Shown piece after piece: positions 28,735 through 36,417 of a DNA stretch of 64,000 bases. Location: NCBI GenBank assembly GCA_943371245.1, contig CALRTY020000011.1, positions 32,372 to 96,371 on the forward strand. Reading direction: 5' to 3'. The notes below the pieces were generated by a model. It did not search any database and was not told the DNA's origin. It saw only the letters and a program-made list of their open reading frames with translations. The position numbers and the translations under genes were made by a program. Numbering within the stretch: position 1 is the first letter of the stretch; every line of letters starts with the position of its first letter. This stretch comes from UBA5018 sp947463165. GTDB lineage: Bacteria > Cyanobacteriota > Cyanobacteriia > PCC-6307 > Cyanobiaceae.

Positions 28735-29691
28735 TCAGGTGGGACGCAGGGCGGCCAGGGTGGTGCAGATTCGTTGTTTCACTTCGTCATTCGCAGCGAG
28801 AAGGGGTAGGCGAGGGGCACCGACCGGCCAGCCACTTAGCTCCAGGGCCGCTTTTACCGGGATCGGATTTGTAGTGCAGAACAGGGCTTTGCATAGGGGC
28901 AACAGCCGCTCGTGCAGGCTGAGGGCGCTGGCGATATCGCCGGCCAGGAAGGCATTGATCATGGCGCGGATCTCGGCACCGGCCAGATGGCTGGCCACGC
29001 TCACCACGCCCACGGCACCTACGGCCAGCATCGGCAGGGTGAGGGCATCATCGCCGCTATAGATAGCCAGGCGATCGCCACAGAGGGCCCGCAGCGCACT
29101 CACCTCTTCGGTGCTGCCACTGGCGGCTTTGTAGCTCACCACGTTATCTAAATCCAGCAACCTCGCGGTGGTTTCCGGTGCCAGACTGGCACCAGTGCGG
29201 CCAGGGATGTTGTAGAGCATCAGCGGCAGTTCGGGCGCCGCCAGGGCAATGGCCCGGAAATGGGCTTCCAGACCCTCCTGGGGCGGTTTGTTGTAGTAGG
29301 GCACCACCACCAGGGCGGCGTCGGCCCCCAGGTTGGCGGCTTTGCGGGTGGCCTCCACCGCTTCGGCTGTGCAGTTGCTGCCGCTGCCGGCCAGCAGCTT
29401 GGCTCGGCCGGCCACCGCCTGCTGGACGGCGGCGAACAGCCGATGCTGCTCCTCCCAGCTGAGGGTGGGCGATTCGCCGGTGGTGCCACAGATCACCAGG
29501 CCATCGGAGCCCTGGCTCACCAGGTGATCGGCCAGCCGGGCCGCCAGCTCCAGATCCACCGAGCCATCCGCCGCAAAGGGGGTGACCAGGGCCGTCAACA
29601 GCCTGCCAAAGGGCGCCGGCTGCCAGCTGGCTGCTGGGGCGGCGGTTGGCATGGCGGTGGGGGCGGGGTTGCTCATGGCTGGACTGGTCAT
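28735..29691 (-). CDS. dapA: 4-Hydroxy-tetrahydrodipicolinate synthase
   Basis: Condenses aspartate semialdehyde with pyruvate, the first committed step to lysine and diaminopimelate. The signature CGTTGESPTL and the Schiff-base Lys motif (VVSYKAASGS) are visible, with PYYNKPPQEGL, YNIPGRTG and GDDALTLPMLAVGA. The ATG at 29691 is chosen because it overlaps the asd TGA (ATGA) and gives 318 residues; the frame is open further upstream but only inside asd. Coupling with asd fits the pathway, since Asd makes the DapA substrate. About 100 bp separate it from rnj. Confidence 0.96.
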   Translation of the reverse strand: MTSPAMSNPAPTAMPTAAPAASWQPAPFGRLLTALVTPFAADGSVDLELAARLADHLVSQGSDGLVICGTTGESPTLSWEEQHRLFAAVQQAVAGRAKLLAGSGSNCTAEAVEATRKAANLGADAALVVVPYYNKPPQEGLEAHFRAIALAAPELPLMLYNIPGRTGASLAPETTARLLDLDNVVSYKAASGSTEEVSALRALCGDRLAIYSGDDALTLPMLAVGAVGVVSVASHLAGAEIRAMINAFLAGDIASALSLHERLLPLCKALFCTTNPIPVKAALELSGWPVGAPRLPLLAANDEVKQRICTTLAALRPT

Positions 29692-30800
29692 GGCTGGGCC
29701 GGTAGAGCGGGGCCTTGCCTTAACAGCTCGGCGATTTGTATCGCGTTCAGGGCCGCACCCTTGCGGATCTGGTCGCCGCAGAGCCATAGCTCCAGGCCAT
29801 GGGGATCGCTGAGGTCTTGGCGAATCCGACCCACGGCCACCGGGTCGCGACCGGTTACGTCGGTGGGCATCGGGAAGCGATTGGCGGCCAGGTCTTCCAG
29901 CAGTTCCACGCCGGGGGCCGCCGCCAGCAGTGCCCTGGCCTCATCAACTGGAAATGGTTCAAAGAATTCGATGTTCACGGCTTCCGAGTGGGCCCGCAAC
30001 ACCGGCACGCGCACGCAGGTGGCCGACAGTCGCAAATCCGGCAGCCCCATGATCTTGCGGGTTTCATTGAGCATCTTCAGCTCTTCTTCGCAGTAGCCGT
30101 TGGCCTGCAGGGGCGAGTTGTGCAGGAACAGATTGAAGGCCAGGGAATGGGGCAGCACGCTGCTGATCGGCTCGCCTCCCTCCAGCACCGTGCGGCTCAG
30201 TTGCCGTAGCTCTTCCATGGCTCGGGCGCCAGCGCCACTGGCCGACTGATAGGTGCTCACCACCACCCTCTTAATTGGCCGCCGCGCCTGCAGGGGGGCC
30301 AGGGCCAGGGTGAGCAGGATCGTGGTGCAGTTGGGATTGGCGATGATCCCCTGGTGGCTGAAGGCCGCTTGGGGATTCACCTCCGGCACCACCAGCGGCA
30401 CTGCGGGATCCAGGCGAAAGGCGCTGGAGTTGTCGATCATCACCGCCCCGGCCCGCAGGGCAGCTGGCGCCCATTGCTTGGAAATGGCGCCACCGGCCGA
30501 GGCCAGCACCAGGTCAACCGAATCAAATGCCGCTTCGCTGACGGCCTGGATCGGCAGTTTTTCCCCCTGCCAGTGGAGCTGCTGCCCGGCGGAGCGCTCC
30601 GAAGCTAGGGGGATTAATTCAGCCACCGGGAACTGGCGCTCCACCAGCAGCTCGAGCAGCTCCTTACCCACCGCGCCGGTGACACCGAGGATTGCCACCC
30701 TGAGCGCTCGCGAGGGCAGGTTGGCCGAGTTGATGGGGGTGGCAGCGACGGTCAAGGAATTAGCAAAGACTGGGAGGGATCTTGGCGGGTGGCTGGGCAA
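29688..30800 (-). CDS. asd: Aspartate-semialdehyde dehydrogenase
   Basis: Reduces aspartyl phosphate to aspartate semialdehyde with NADPH. The NADP-binding GVTGAVGKELLELL lies near residue 39, the catalytic Cys in GIIANPNCTTILLTLAL and the His in the C-terminal RVPVLRAHSEAV block. The start is TTG at 30800, giving 370 residues; a TTG at 30755 would give a more typical N-terminus, so the first 15 residues are uncertain. It is the first gene of the leftward asd-dapA-rnj operon; its promoter should lie at the edge of the repeat-filled spacer. Confidence 0.95.
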   Translation of the reverse strand: MPSHPPRSLPVFANSLTVAATPINSANLPSRALRVAILGVTGAVGKELLELLVERQFPVAELIPLASERSAGQQLHWQGEKLPIQAVSEAAFDSVDLVLASAGGAISKQWAPAALRAGAVMIDNSSAFRLDPAVPLVVPEVNPQAAFSHQGIIANPNCTTILLTLALAPLQARRPIKRVVVSTYQSASGAGARAMEELRQLSRTVLEGGEPISSVLPHSLAFNLFLHNSPLQANGYCEEELKMLNETRKIMGLPDLRLSATCVRVPVLRAHSEAVNIEFFEPFPVDEARALLAAAPGVELLEDLAANRFPMPTDVTGRDPVAVGRIRQDLSDPHGLELWLCGDQIRKGAALNAIQIAELLRQGPALPAQP

Positions 30801-30965
30801 AGGCCTGGCTTGATTTGGGCCCAGGGATGGTTTAAGGCCAGGGCTGAGTTCTGCCCAAGACTGGATTCAGTCTGCGAATCTATAGGACTGAAATTTTGCC
30901 GGATGCTGGCTTGGTTGGAGGCCAAAGCCGCAGGGCGACAGCTACTTATTCACAGCTGTTAAAAA

Positions 30966-31265
30966 ACAGTTTGATAAAGTAGTTTCGCAAACAACTCGCT
31001 GGTGGACAACTTGCTGGTCAAACAACTTGCCTGTAAGCGGCTTGTTTATAAACAGCTTGCTTATAAGCAGCTTGGTGGCAAGAAGTTTGTTTGTGGGCAG
31101 TTTACTTAATAGGCGGTTTGCTTAATAGGCAATTTGATAACAAGCAATTTACTGATAGACGGCTTGCTGATAGTCAGTTTACTGAAAACAGTTTGTTGCT
31201 GAGCGGTTTGCCGATGGACGGTTTGCTAATAACTAGTTTGCCGGTAAACAGTTTTTGTTAAATGG
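30966..31265 (+). repeat. Array of about 20 degenerate 14-17 bp tandem repeats
   Basis: Reading from 30966, a unit of approximate consensus R-G-Y-T-T-G-C-T-N-A-T-A-N-N-C recurs about 20 times, mostly with 15 bp spacing; examples start at 31024, 31039, 31054, 31099, 31115, 31161, 31205, 31220 and 31235. The array is AT-rich, dense in stop codons in all frames and not coding. It sits in the 1.1 kb spacer between divergent asd and tig. A TTATTCACA, one mismatch from a DnaA box, lies just before it (30946-30954). Confidence 0.75.
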
Positions 31266-31644
31266 CTTGCAAAGCGATTTAACAAAAGTTTGGCAAACAA
31301 TTTAATAAAGCCGTTCAGGCAACCCTGGATTAACACTCTTGGACCCTAGGGGCGAGCCAGGTGTCAAAAGGCTGGCGGCAAACAAACTTTTAGGCTGATT
31401 ATATTCAGCAACTGCTTGCTGCTGAATAGATTGCGCAGGCGGCGCTATTAAGTGTTTTGATTGGTGGTTTTGATCGATGGCAAATGGGGTTGGGGTAAGG
31501 GTGGTGAAGGTTTTAATTTGTTAAGTTGCTATGGCTAATTACTTGTCTAAGGTGGGCCGACTTGGGCGGCGACCATAGAAGTCTACTAAAGGGAGTCGCA
31601 GCCGGTAAGGGGCCGGTCGTTGGGTGGGCAGTTCATTGGTCTGC

Positions 31645-31708
31645 CAGGTCAGCCAGCTCACAGGTCAACCAGCTCACAGGTCAACCAGCTCACAGCTCAG
31701 CCAGCTCA
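31645..31708 (+). repeat. Four 16 bp tandem repeats
   Basis: Unit CAGGTCARCCAGCTCA is repeated at 31645, 31661, 31677 and 31693; the middle two copies are identical and the outer ones differ by one base each. It is GC-rich, unlike the AT-rich array to its left, but has nearly the same period. Non-coding spacer upstream of tig. Confidence 0.85.
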
Positions 31709-31806
31709 ATCGACCAGGAAGCGGCAGGCCATCGGGCAGGCCATCGAGCCAGCTGCCCGCAGCGGGTTTGGCATGGCACTGGCCCCTGTGGCTATTGCTT
31801 GTACTG

Positions 31807-31883
31807 CAGTGGCTTGCCAGGTCAGTGGCTTGCTGGGAAGTGGCTTGCCGGGCAGTGGCTTGCCGGGCAGTGGCTTCCCGGGG
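31807..31883 (+). repeat. Five 15-16 bp tandem repeats just upstream of tig
   Basis: Unit CAGTGGCTTGCCGGG recurs at 31807, 31823, 31839, 31854 and 31869, with periods 16, 16, 15 and 15. The GGCTTGC core also appears in the AT-rich array at 30966-31265. The block ends about 50 bp before the tig ATG, so it lies in or next to the tig promoter. Confidence 0.85.
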
Positions 31884-31936
31884 CACTTCGCCTCGGCGGG
31901 TTGGTTTCTAGGATGACAGGCTGACAAAACACCTTC

Positions 31937-33358
31937 ATGCAATCTGCCGCCACCCCATCAGATTCCGGCACGGCTGCCAAAGCCGCTGCTGCCGGCCAGG
32001 CCAGCGGCGAGCTGCAGGTGAAGGTGAGCCCCCGTCCTGCCAGTCGCGTGGCGCTGGAGCTGGCCATCCCCGGCAGCCTCAGCAAGGCCAGCTACGAGGC
32101 GGCGATCAGCAAGCTCAGCGGCAGCGTCAAGCTGCCTGGCTTCCGCAAGGGCAAGGTGCCCAGGCCGGTTTTGCTGCAGCAGATCGGCAGCAAAAGGGTG
32201 CTGGCCACAGCCCTGGAAGACCTGGTGGAAACCTCCTATCGCCAGGCCCTGGAGATTGAAACCTTGGCTGCCCTCGGCAGCCCCGAGCTCAGCGAGGGGA
32301 TGGAGCTGGTGCTGGAGCGCTTCCAGCCCGGCAGCGAGCTCACCATCACCCTGGAACTCGACGTCGAGCCCACCCCCAGCTTGAAGGCCACCAAGGGTCT
32401 CCAGGCGGAGGTGGAGCCGGTGGTTTACGACCCGGCCCGGGTGGATGAGTTGATCGAGCAATCCCGCCGGCAGCTGGCCACCCTGGTGCCGGTGGAGGGT
32501 CGCCCGGCCGAGGCCGGCGACGTGGCGGAGCTGAGTTTCAGCGGCGTATTTGGCGACAGCGGCGAGCCGATTCCCGGTGGCAGCAGCGACTCCTTCGAGG
32601 TGGAGCTGGAGGAGGGGCGGATGATCCCCGGCTTCGTGGATGGGGTGATCGGCCTGGCGGTGGGCGAGAGCAAGACGATCGACTGCCGCTTCCCCGACAG
32701 CTACCAGCAGCAGGAGCTGGCCGGGCGCCAGGCCAGCTTTGAGGTGACCCTCAAGGAGCTGAAGAGCCGCGAACTGCCAGCCCTGGACGACGCCTTCGCC
32801 CAGCGGGCCAGCGACCAGCAGACCCTGGCGGAGCTGCGGGCCCAGCTGGAGCAGCAGCTGCAGGAGGAGGCCGAGCGGCGCGGCAAGGCCGCCCGCCATG
32901 GCGCCCTGCTCGCCGCCCTGGTGGACCAGCTGGAGGTGGAGTTGCCGGAGACCATGGTGCAGCGGGAGGTGGTCAACCTGCTGGAGCAGACCGCCGCTGA
33001 GATCGCCCAGCAGGGCATGGATGTGAAGAAGCTGTTCACCCCCGACCTGGTGCGCAGCCTGATGGACACCTCCCGGCCCGAGGCGGAGCAGCGCCTGCGC
33101 CGCAGCATGGCCCTCAAGGCCCTGGCCATCGCCGAGCAGATCGAGGTGGAGCGTGAGGCGATTGAGGCAAAGGTGAAGGAGATCAGCCGCGAGCTCAACC
33201 AGCAGCAGCAGGGTCAGCTCGACCCGCAGCGCCTGCACCTGAGCGTGGCCAACGACCTGCTGCAGGACAAGTTGCTCACCTGGCTGGAGGCCAACAGCAC
33301 CATCACCGAGAAGCTCTCCAGCGAAGCTGCCGCCGGCGAGGAGGCTGCGGCCTCCTAG
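31937..33358 (+). CDS. tig: Trigger factor
   Basis: Ribosome-bound chaperone with prolyl isomerase activity. The ribosome-binding signature is GFRKGKVPRPVL (about residue 70), the PPIase (FKBP-like) domain follows (GDVAELSFSGVFGDSGEPIPGGSS... FELGEGRMIPGF-type block), and a long helical C-terminal domain ends in KLSSEAAAGEEAAAS. At 473 residues the length is normal, with a 20-residue Ala-rich leader. It is followed by clpP and clpX in the common order tig-clpP-clpX. Confidence 0.97.
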   Translation: MQSAATPSDSGTAAKAAAAGQASGELQVKVSPRPASRVALELAIPGSLSKASYEAAISKLSGSVKLPGFRKGKVPRPVLLQQIGSKRVLATALEDLVETSYRQALEIETLAALGSPELSEGMELVLERFQPGSELTITLELDVEPTPSLKATKGLQAEVEPVVYDPARVDELIEQSRRQLATLVPVEGRPAEAGDVAELSFSGVFGDSGEPIPGGSSDSFEVELEEGRMIPGFVDGVIGLAVGESKTIDCRFPDSYQQQELAGRQASFEVTLKELKSRELPALDDAFAQRASDQQTLAELRAQLEQQLQEEAERRGKAARHGALLAALVDQLEVELPETMVQREVVNLLEQTAAEIAQQGMDVKKLFTPDLVRSLMDTSRPEAEQRLRRSMALKALAIAEQIEVEREAIEAKVKEISRELNQQQQGQLDPQRLHLSVANDLLQDKLLTWLEANSTITEKLSSEAAAGEEAAAS

Positions 33359-33453
33359 GGTCCGCAGCGGCAGTCAGGCCCATGGGCAGCGAGCAAATGC
33401 CCATGGGCCGCGAGTAAAGCCCATAGATTGATCCCCAGCCCAGGCACTAGCAC

Positions 33454-34128
33454 TTGATCGACGCCACCATCCACCATCCGATTCGTAACCGCTGGTCGGC
33501 GTCCCCGCTCAGCATTACCGCCAGCCCTGGCGTATTACCCACCGTGGTGGAGCAATCTGGCAGGGGCGAGCGGGCCTTCGATATCTATTCGCGCCTGCTG
33601 CGGGAGCGGATCATCTTCCTGGGCTCCGGCATCGACGACGCCGTGGCCGATGCCCTGGTGGCGCAGCTGCTGTTCCTGGAGGCGGAGGATCCGGAGAAGG
33701 ATATTCAGATCTATATCAACTCGCCGGGGGGGTCGGTGACCGCCGGCCTGGCCATCTATGACACCATGCAGCAGGTTGCTCCGGATGTGGTAACCATCTG
33801 CTATGGACTTGCGGCATCAATGGGTGCTTTCCTTCTGGCCGGTGGTGCTAAGGGAAAACGTCTAGCCCTGCCTAATTCGCGGATCATGATCCACCAGCCC
33901 CTCGGTGGAGCCCAGGGCCAGGCAGTGGATATCGAGATCCAGGCCAAGGAAATCCTCTACCTCAAGGACACGCTCAACGGCCTGCTGGCCGAGCACACCG
34001 GCCAGCCCCTGGACAAAATCGCCGAGGACACCGACCGCGACTACTTCCTTTCTCCCGCAGAAGCGGTTGAATATGGGCTGATCGATCGAGTGGTGACCGA
34101 CACCTCCTCCTTCACCGCCGCCGGTTGA
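33454..34128 (+). CDS. clpP: ATP-dependent Clp protease proteolytic subunit
   Basis: Serine protease that forms the double-heptamer chamber paired with ClpX. The catalytic Ser is in GLAASMGAF (residue 122), His in RIMIHQPLGG (147) and Asp in EDTDRDYFLSP (192-196). The start is taken as TTG at 33454, about 95 bp after tig, giving 224 residues; the first 25 are divergent and an internal start cannot be excluded. Position between tig and clpX identifies it as the ClpX-partner copy among the several cyanobacterial ClpPs. Confidence 0.96.
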   Translation: MIDATIHHPIRNRWSASPLSITASPGVLPTVVEQSGRGERAFDIYSRLLRERIIFLGSGIDDAVADALVAQLLFLEAEDPEKDIQIYINSPGGSVTAGLAIYDTMQQVAPDVVTICYGLAASMGAFLLAGGAKGKRLALPNSRIMIHQPLGGAQGQAVDIEIQAKEILYLKDTLNGLLAEHTGQPLDKIAEDTDRDYFLSPAEAVEYGLIDRVVTDTSSFTAAG

Positions 34129-34216
34129 TCCCCTCCCTACCTGATTTTCAAGGATTGGTGGCGAAACCCGTTTTCGTGCTGATCCTGGTCATTGGGGTCC
34201 CCTGCTTCCTTTGCCG

Positions 34217-35575
34217 ATGGCCAAGTTCGACGCCCACCTGAAATGTTCCTTCTGCGGCAAGTCGCAGGAGCAGGTGCGCAAGCTGATCGCTGGTCCTGGC
34301 GTCTATATCTGCGACGAGTGCATAGACCTCTGCAACGAGATCCTCGACGAGGAGCTGGTGGAGGGCGCCCCCGGCGGCCGCACAGCCCCGGAGCCGGATC
34401 GGCATAAGCCCTCGGCCAAGAAGAGCTCTAAGCCAGCCCCCACCCTGGCCGACATCCCCACCCCCCGGGCGATCAAGGCCTTCCTCGACCGTCAGGTGGT
34501 GGGCCAGGAGGAGGCCAAGAAAAGTCTGTCGGTGGCCGTTTACAACCACTACAAACGGCTCGCCTGGCAGGGGGACGGCGATGGCGAGAGCAGCGAGACA
34601 GCCACCAGGCTGCACAAGTCGAACATTCTGTTGATCGGACCCACCGGCTGCGGCAAGACCCTGCTGGCCCAAACCCTGGCAGAGCTGCTCGACGTGCCCT
34701 TCGCGGTGGCCGACGCCACCACCCTCACCGAGGCCGGCTATGTGGGGGAAGACGTGGAGAACATCCTGTTGAGGCTGTTGCAGAAGGCCGATCTCGATGT
34801 TGAACAGGCCCAAAGGGGCATCATTTATATCGACGAGATCGACAAGATCGCCCGCAAGAGCGAAAACCCCTCGATCACCCGCGATGTTTCTGGTGAGGGG
34901 GTGCAGCAGGCGCTACTGAAGATGCTGGAGGGCACGGTGGCCAATGTGCCGCCCCAGGGTGGACGCAAACACCCCTACCAGGACTGCATTCAGATCGATA
35001 CCAGCCAAATCCTGTTCATCTGTGGCGGCGCCTTTGTGGGGCTGGAAGACGTGGTGCAACGCCGGCTGGGCCGCAACGCCATCGGCTTCATCGGCCCCGA
35101 CGGCAGCAGCCGGCCCCGCAGCAGCAAGGAGCGCCAAGCCAGCGAGCTGCTGCGGCATCTGCAGCCCGACGATCTGGTCAAGTACGGCCTGATTCCCGAA
35201 TTCATCGGTCGGCTGCCGGTGACCGCCCTGTTGGAACCGCTCGACATCAAGGCCCTGCAGGCGATTCTCACCGAGCCCCGCGATGCCCTGGTGAAGCAGT
35301 TCCAGACCCTGCTCAGCATGGACAACGTGCGCCTGGAATTTGAGCCGGCCGCCCTGGAGGCGATCGCCATCGAGGCCCAGCGCCGCAAGACCGGCGCCCG
35401 CGCCCTGCGCGGCATCGTTGAGGAATTGATGCTTGAGCTGATGTACGACCTGCCCTCCCGCAGCGACGTGCCCAGCTTCACGGTTACCCAGGAGCTGGTG
35501 GAACAGCGCAGCAAGGGTCAGGTGGTGCGCCTACCCAGCAACCACGAGGACGACAACCACCAGGCAACTGCCTGA
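34217..35575 (+). CDS. clpX: ATP-dependent Clp protease ATP-binding subunit ClpX
   Basis: Unfoldase of ClpXP. The N-terminal zinc domain has Cys at about 10, 13, 32 and 35 (CSFCGKS ... YICDECIDLC). The AAA+ core has Walker A GPTGCGKT near residue 140, Walker B IIYIDEIDKIA, pore loop GYVGEDVE, the LEGT(V) region and the sensor-2 GARALRGIVEE. The ATG at 34217 gives MAKFDAHLKCSFCG; an in-frame TTG lies two codons upstream. 452 residues, normal length. Confidence 0.98.
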   Translation: MAKFDAHLKCSFCGKSQEQVRKLIAGPGVYICDECIDLCNEILDEELVEGAPGGRTAPEPDRHKPSAKKSSKPAPTLADIPTPRAIKAFLDRQVVGQEEAKKSLSVAVYNHYKRLAWQGDGDGESSETATRLHKSNILLIGPTGCGKTLLAQTLAELLDVPFAVADATTLTEAGYVGEDVENILLRLLQKADLDVEQAQRGIIYIDEIDKIARKSENPSITRDVSGEGVQQALLKMLEGTVANVPPQGGRKHPYQDCIQIDTSQILFICGGAFVGLEDVVQRRLGRNAIGFIGPDGSSRPRSSKERQASELLRHLQPDDLVKYGLIPEFIGRLPVTALLEPLDIKALQAILTEPRDALVKQFQTLLSMDNVRLEFEPAALEAIAIEAQRRKTGARALRGIVEELMLELMYDLPSRSDVPSFTVTQELVEQRSKGQVVRLPSNHEDDNHQATA

Positions 35576-35645
35576 ACGCAGCCCGCCTGAGTACAGCTCA
35601 GGCCCATGCGCTAGACCTGGCGACAGCCCCCAGCCCCTGCCGATC

Positions 35646-36359
35646 TTGGCGGCCGCCGACCATCTGCAAGTGCCTCGCCGGCACGGTCTATTTACCCACC
35701 ACGGCATCGATCTGGGCGATGGCAGCGTGGCCCACTACCTGGAGGGCCGCGAAATTTTGCGCAGCCCCCTGTTGGAGTTCAGCCGCGGTGAGCCCATCTC
35801 GGTGGTGCCCTACCCGGCTGCTAGCTGCTCAACCCCGCAAGTGACCCTGAGGCGGGCCATCGGTCGCATCGGCGAACAGCGCTACAACCTGATTTTTAAC
35901 AACTGTGAGCACTTTGCCCACTGGTGCAAGACCGGCCGCCACCGCAGCGCCCAGGTGGAGGGTTGGCTAGAGGCCAGCCAGCGCGGACCGAGGGCGATGG
36001 TTTCCGCCCTGCTCGATCAAGCCGGCATCGCCAATCCGCGCCAGGGGGCTGCCGCCCTGCTGGGCTCCATCAAGCAATTGCTGGCCTCCCAGCTCTCCGA
36101 GGGCCAGCTGGAGCGGGGCCGGGGGTGGGCCCTCCAGTATCTGGAGCAGCTCAATGGGCTGAGACGCCAACTGCAGGAAGGGCTGGAGAGCGAACTGAGC
36201 AAGGCCGAGGCCCGCTGGGGGGAGCCGGTTGATGGCGATAGCCAGTTCGTGGCCCTGCGCCGGGCGGCCCAGCGCCTCGCCGATCAATTGACGGAGGTGG
36301 AGGAGCTGGAGTCGCGGTTGGAGAAGCTGCTCGGCCCGGGCCAGCGGCAGGAGCATTAG
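35646..36359 (+). CDS. LRAT/NC-domain protein
   Basis: 237 residues. The N-terminal half has the NC/LRAT (papain-like acyltransferase) pattern: RRHGLFTHHGIDLGDGSVAHYLEG with the His pair near residues 17-19, and the catalytic-Cys block NLIFNNCEHFAHWCKTG near 90. Such proteins are acyltransferases or phospholipases in other organisms; the substrate here is unknown. The second half is a Gln/Leu/Glu-rich helical region. The start is TTG at 35646, with no better codon nearby. It lies between clpX and dnaX, 70 and 58 bp away. Confidence 0.75.
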   Translation: MAAADHLQVPRRHGLFTHHGIDLGDGSVAHYLEGREILRSPLLEFSRGEPISVVPYPAASCSTPQVTLRRAIGRIGEQRYNLIFNNCEHFAHWCKTGRHRSAQVEGWLEASQRGPRAMVSALLDQAGIANPRQGAAALLGSIKQLLASQLSEGQLERGRGWALQYLEQLNGLRRQLQEGLESELSKAEARWGEPVDGDSQFVALRRAAQRLADQLTEVEELESRLEKLLGPGQRQEH

Positions 36360-36417
36360 CCTCAAGTTCGCCTGCCCGAGACGGCCAATTCAGGGTGCCG
36401 GCTGAGCCCGCTGCCGC

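Noticed and set aside
30946..31265. Replication origin (DnaA box plus AT-rich iterons)
   Set aside because: Only one near-consensus DnaA box, no dnaA or dnaN nearby, and gene strand bias does not switch cleanly here; kept only as a repeat finding.
31526..31924. 132-codon frame across the GC-rich repeats upstream of tig
   Set aside because: Composition is produced by the tandem repeats themselves, several equivalent frames exist, no ribosome-binding site or family.
31958..33238. 426-codon open frame antisense to tig
   Set aside because: Leu/Gln/His-rich mirror of the trigger-factor gene with no recognisable domain.
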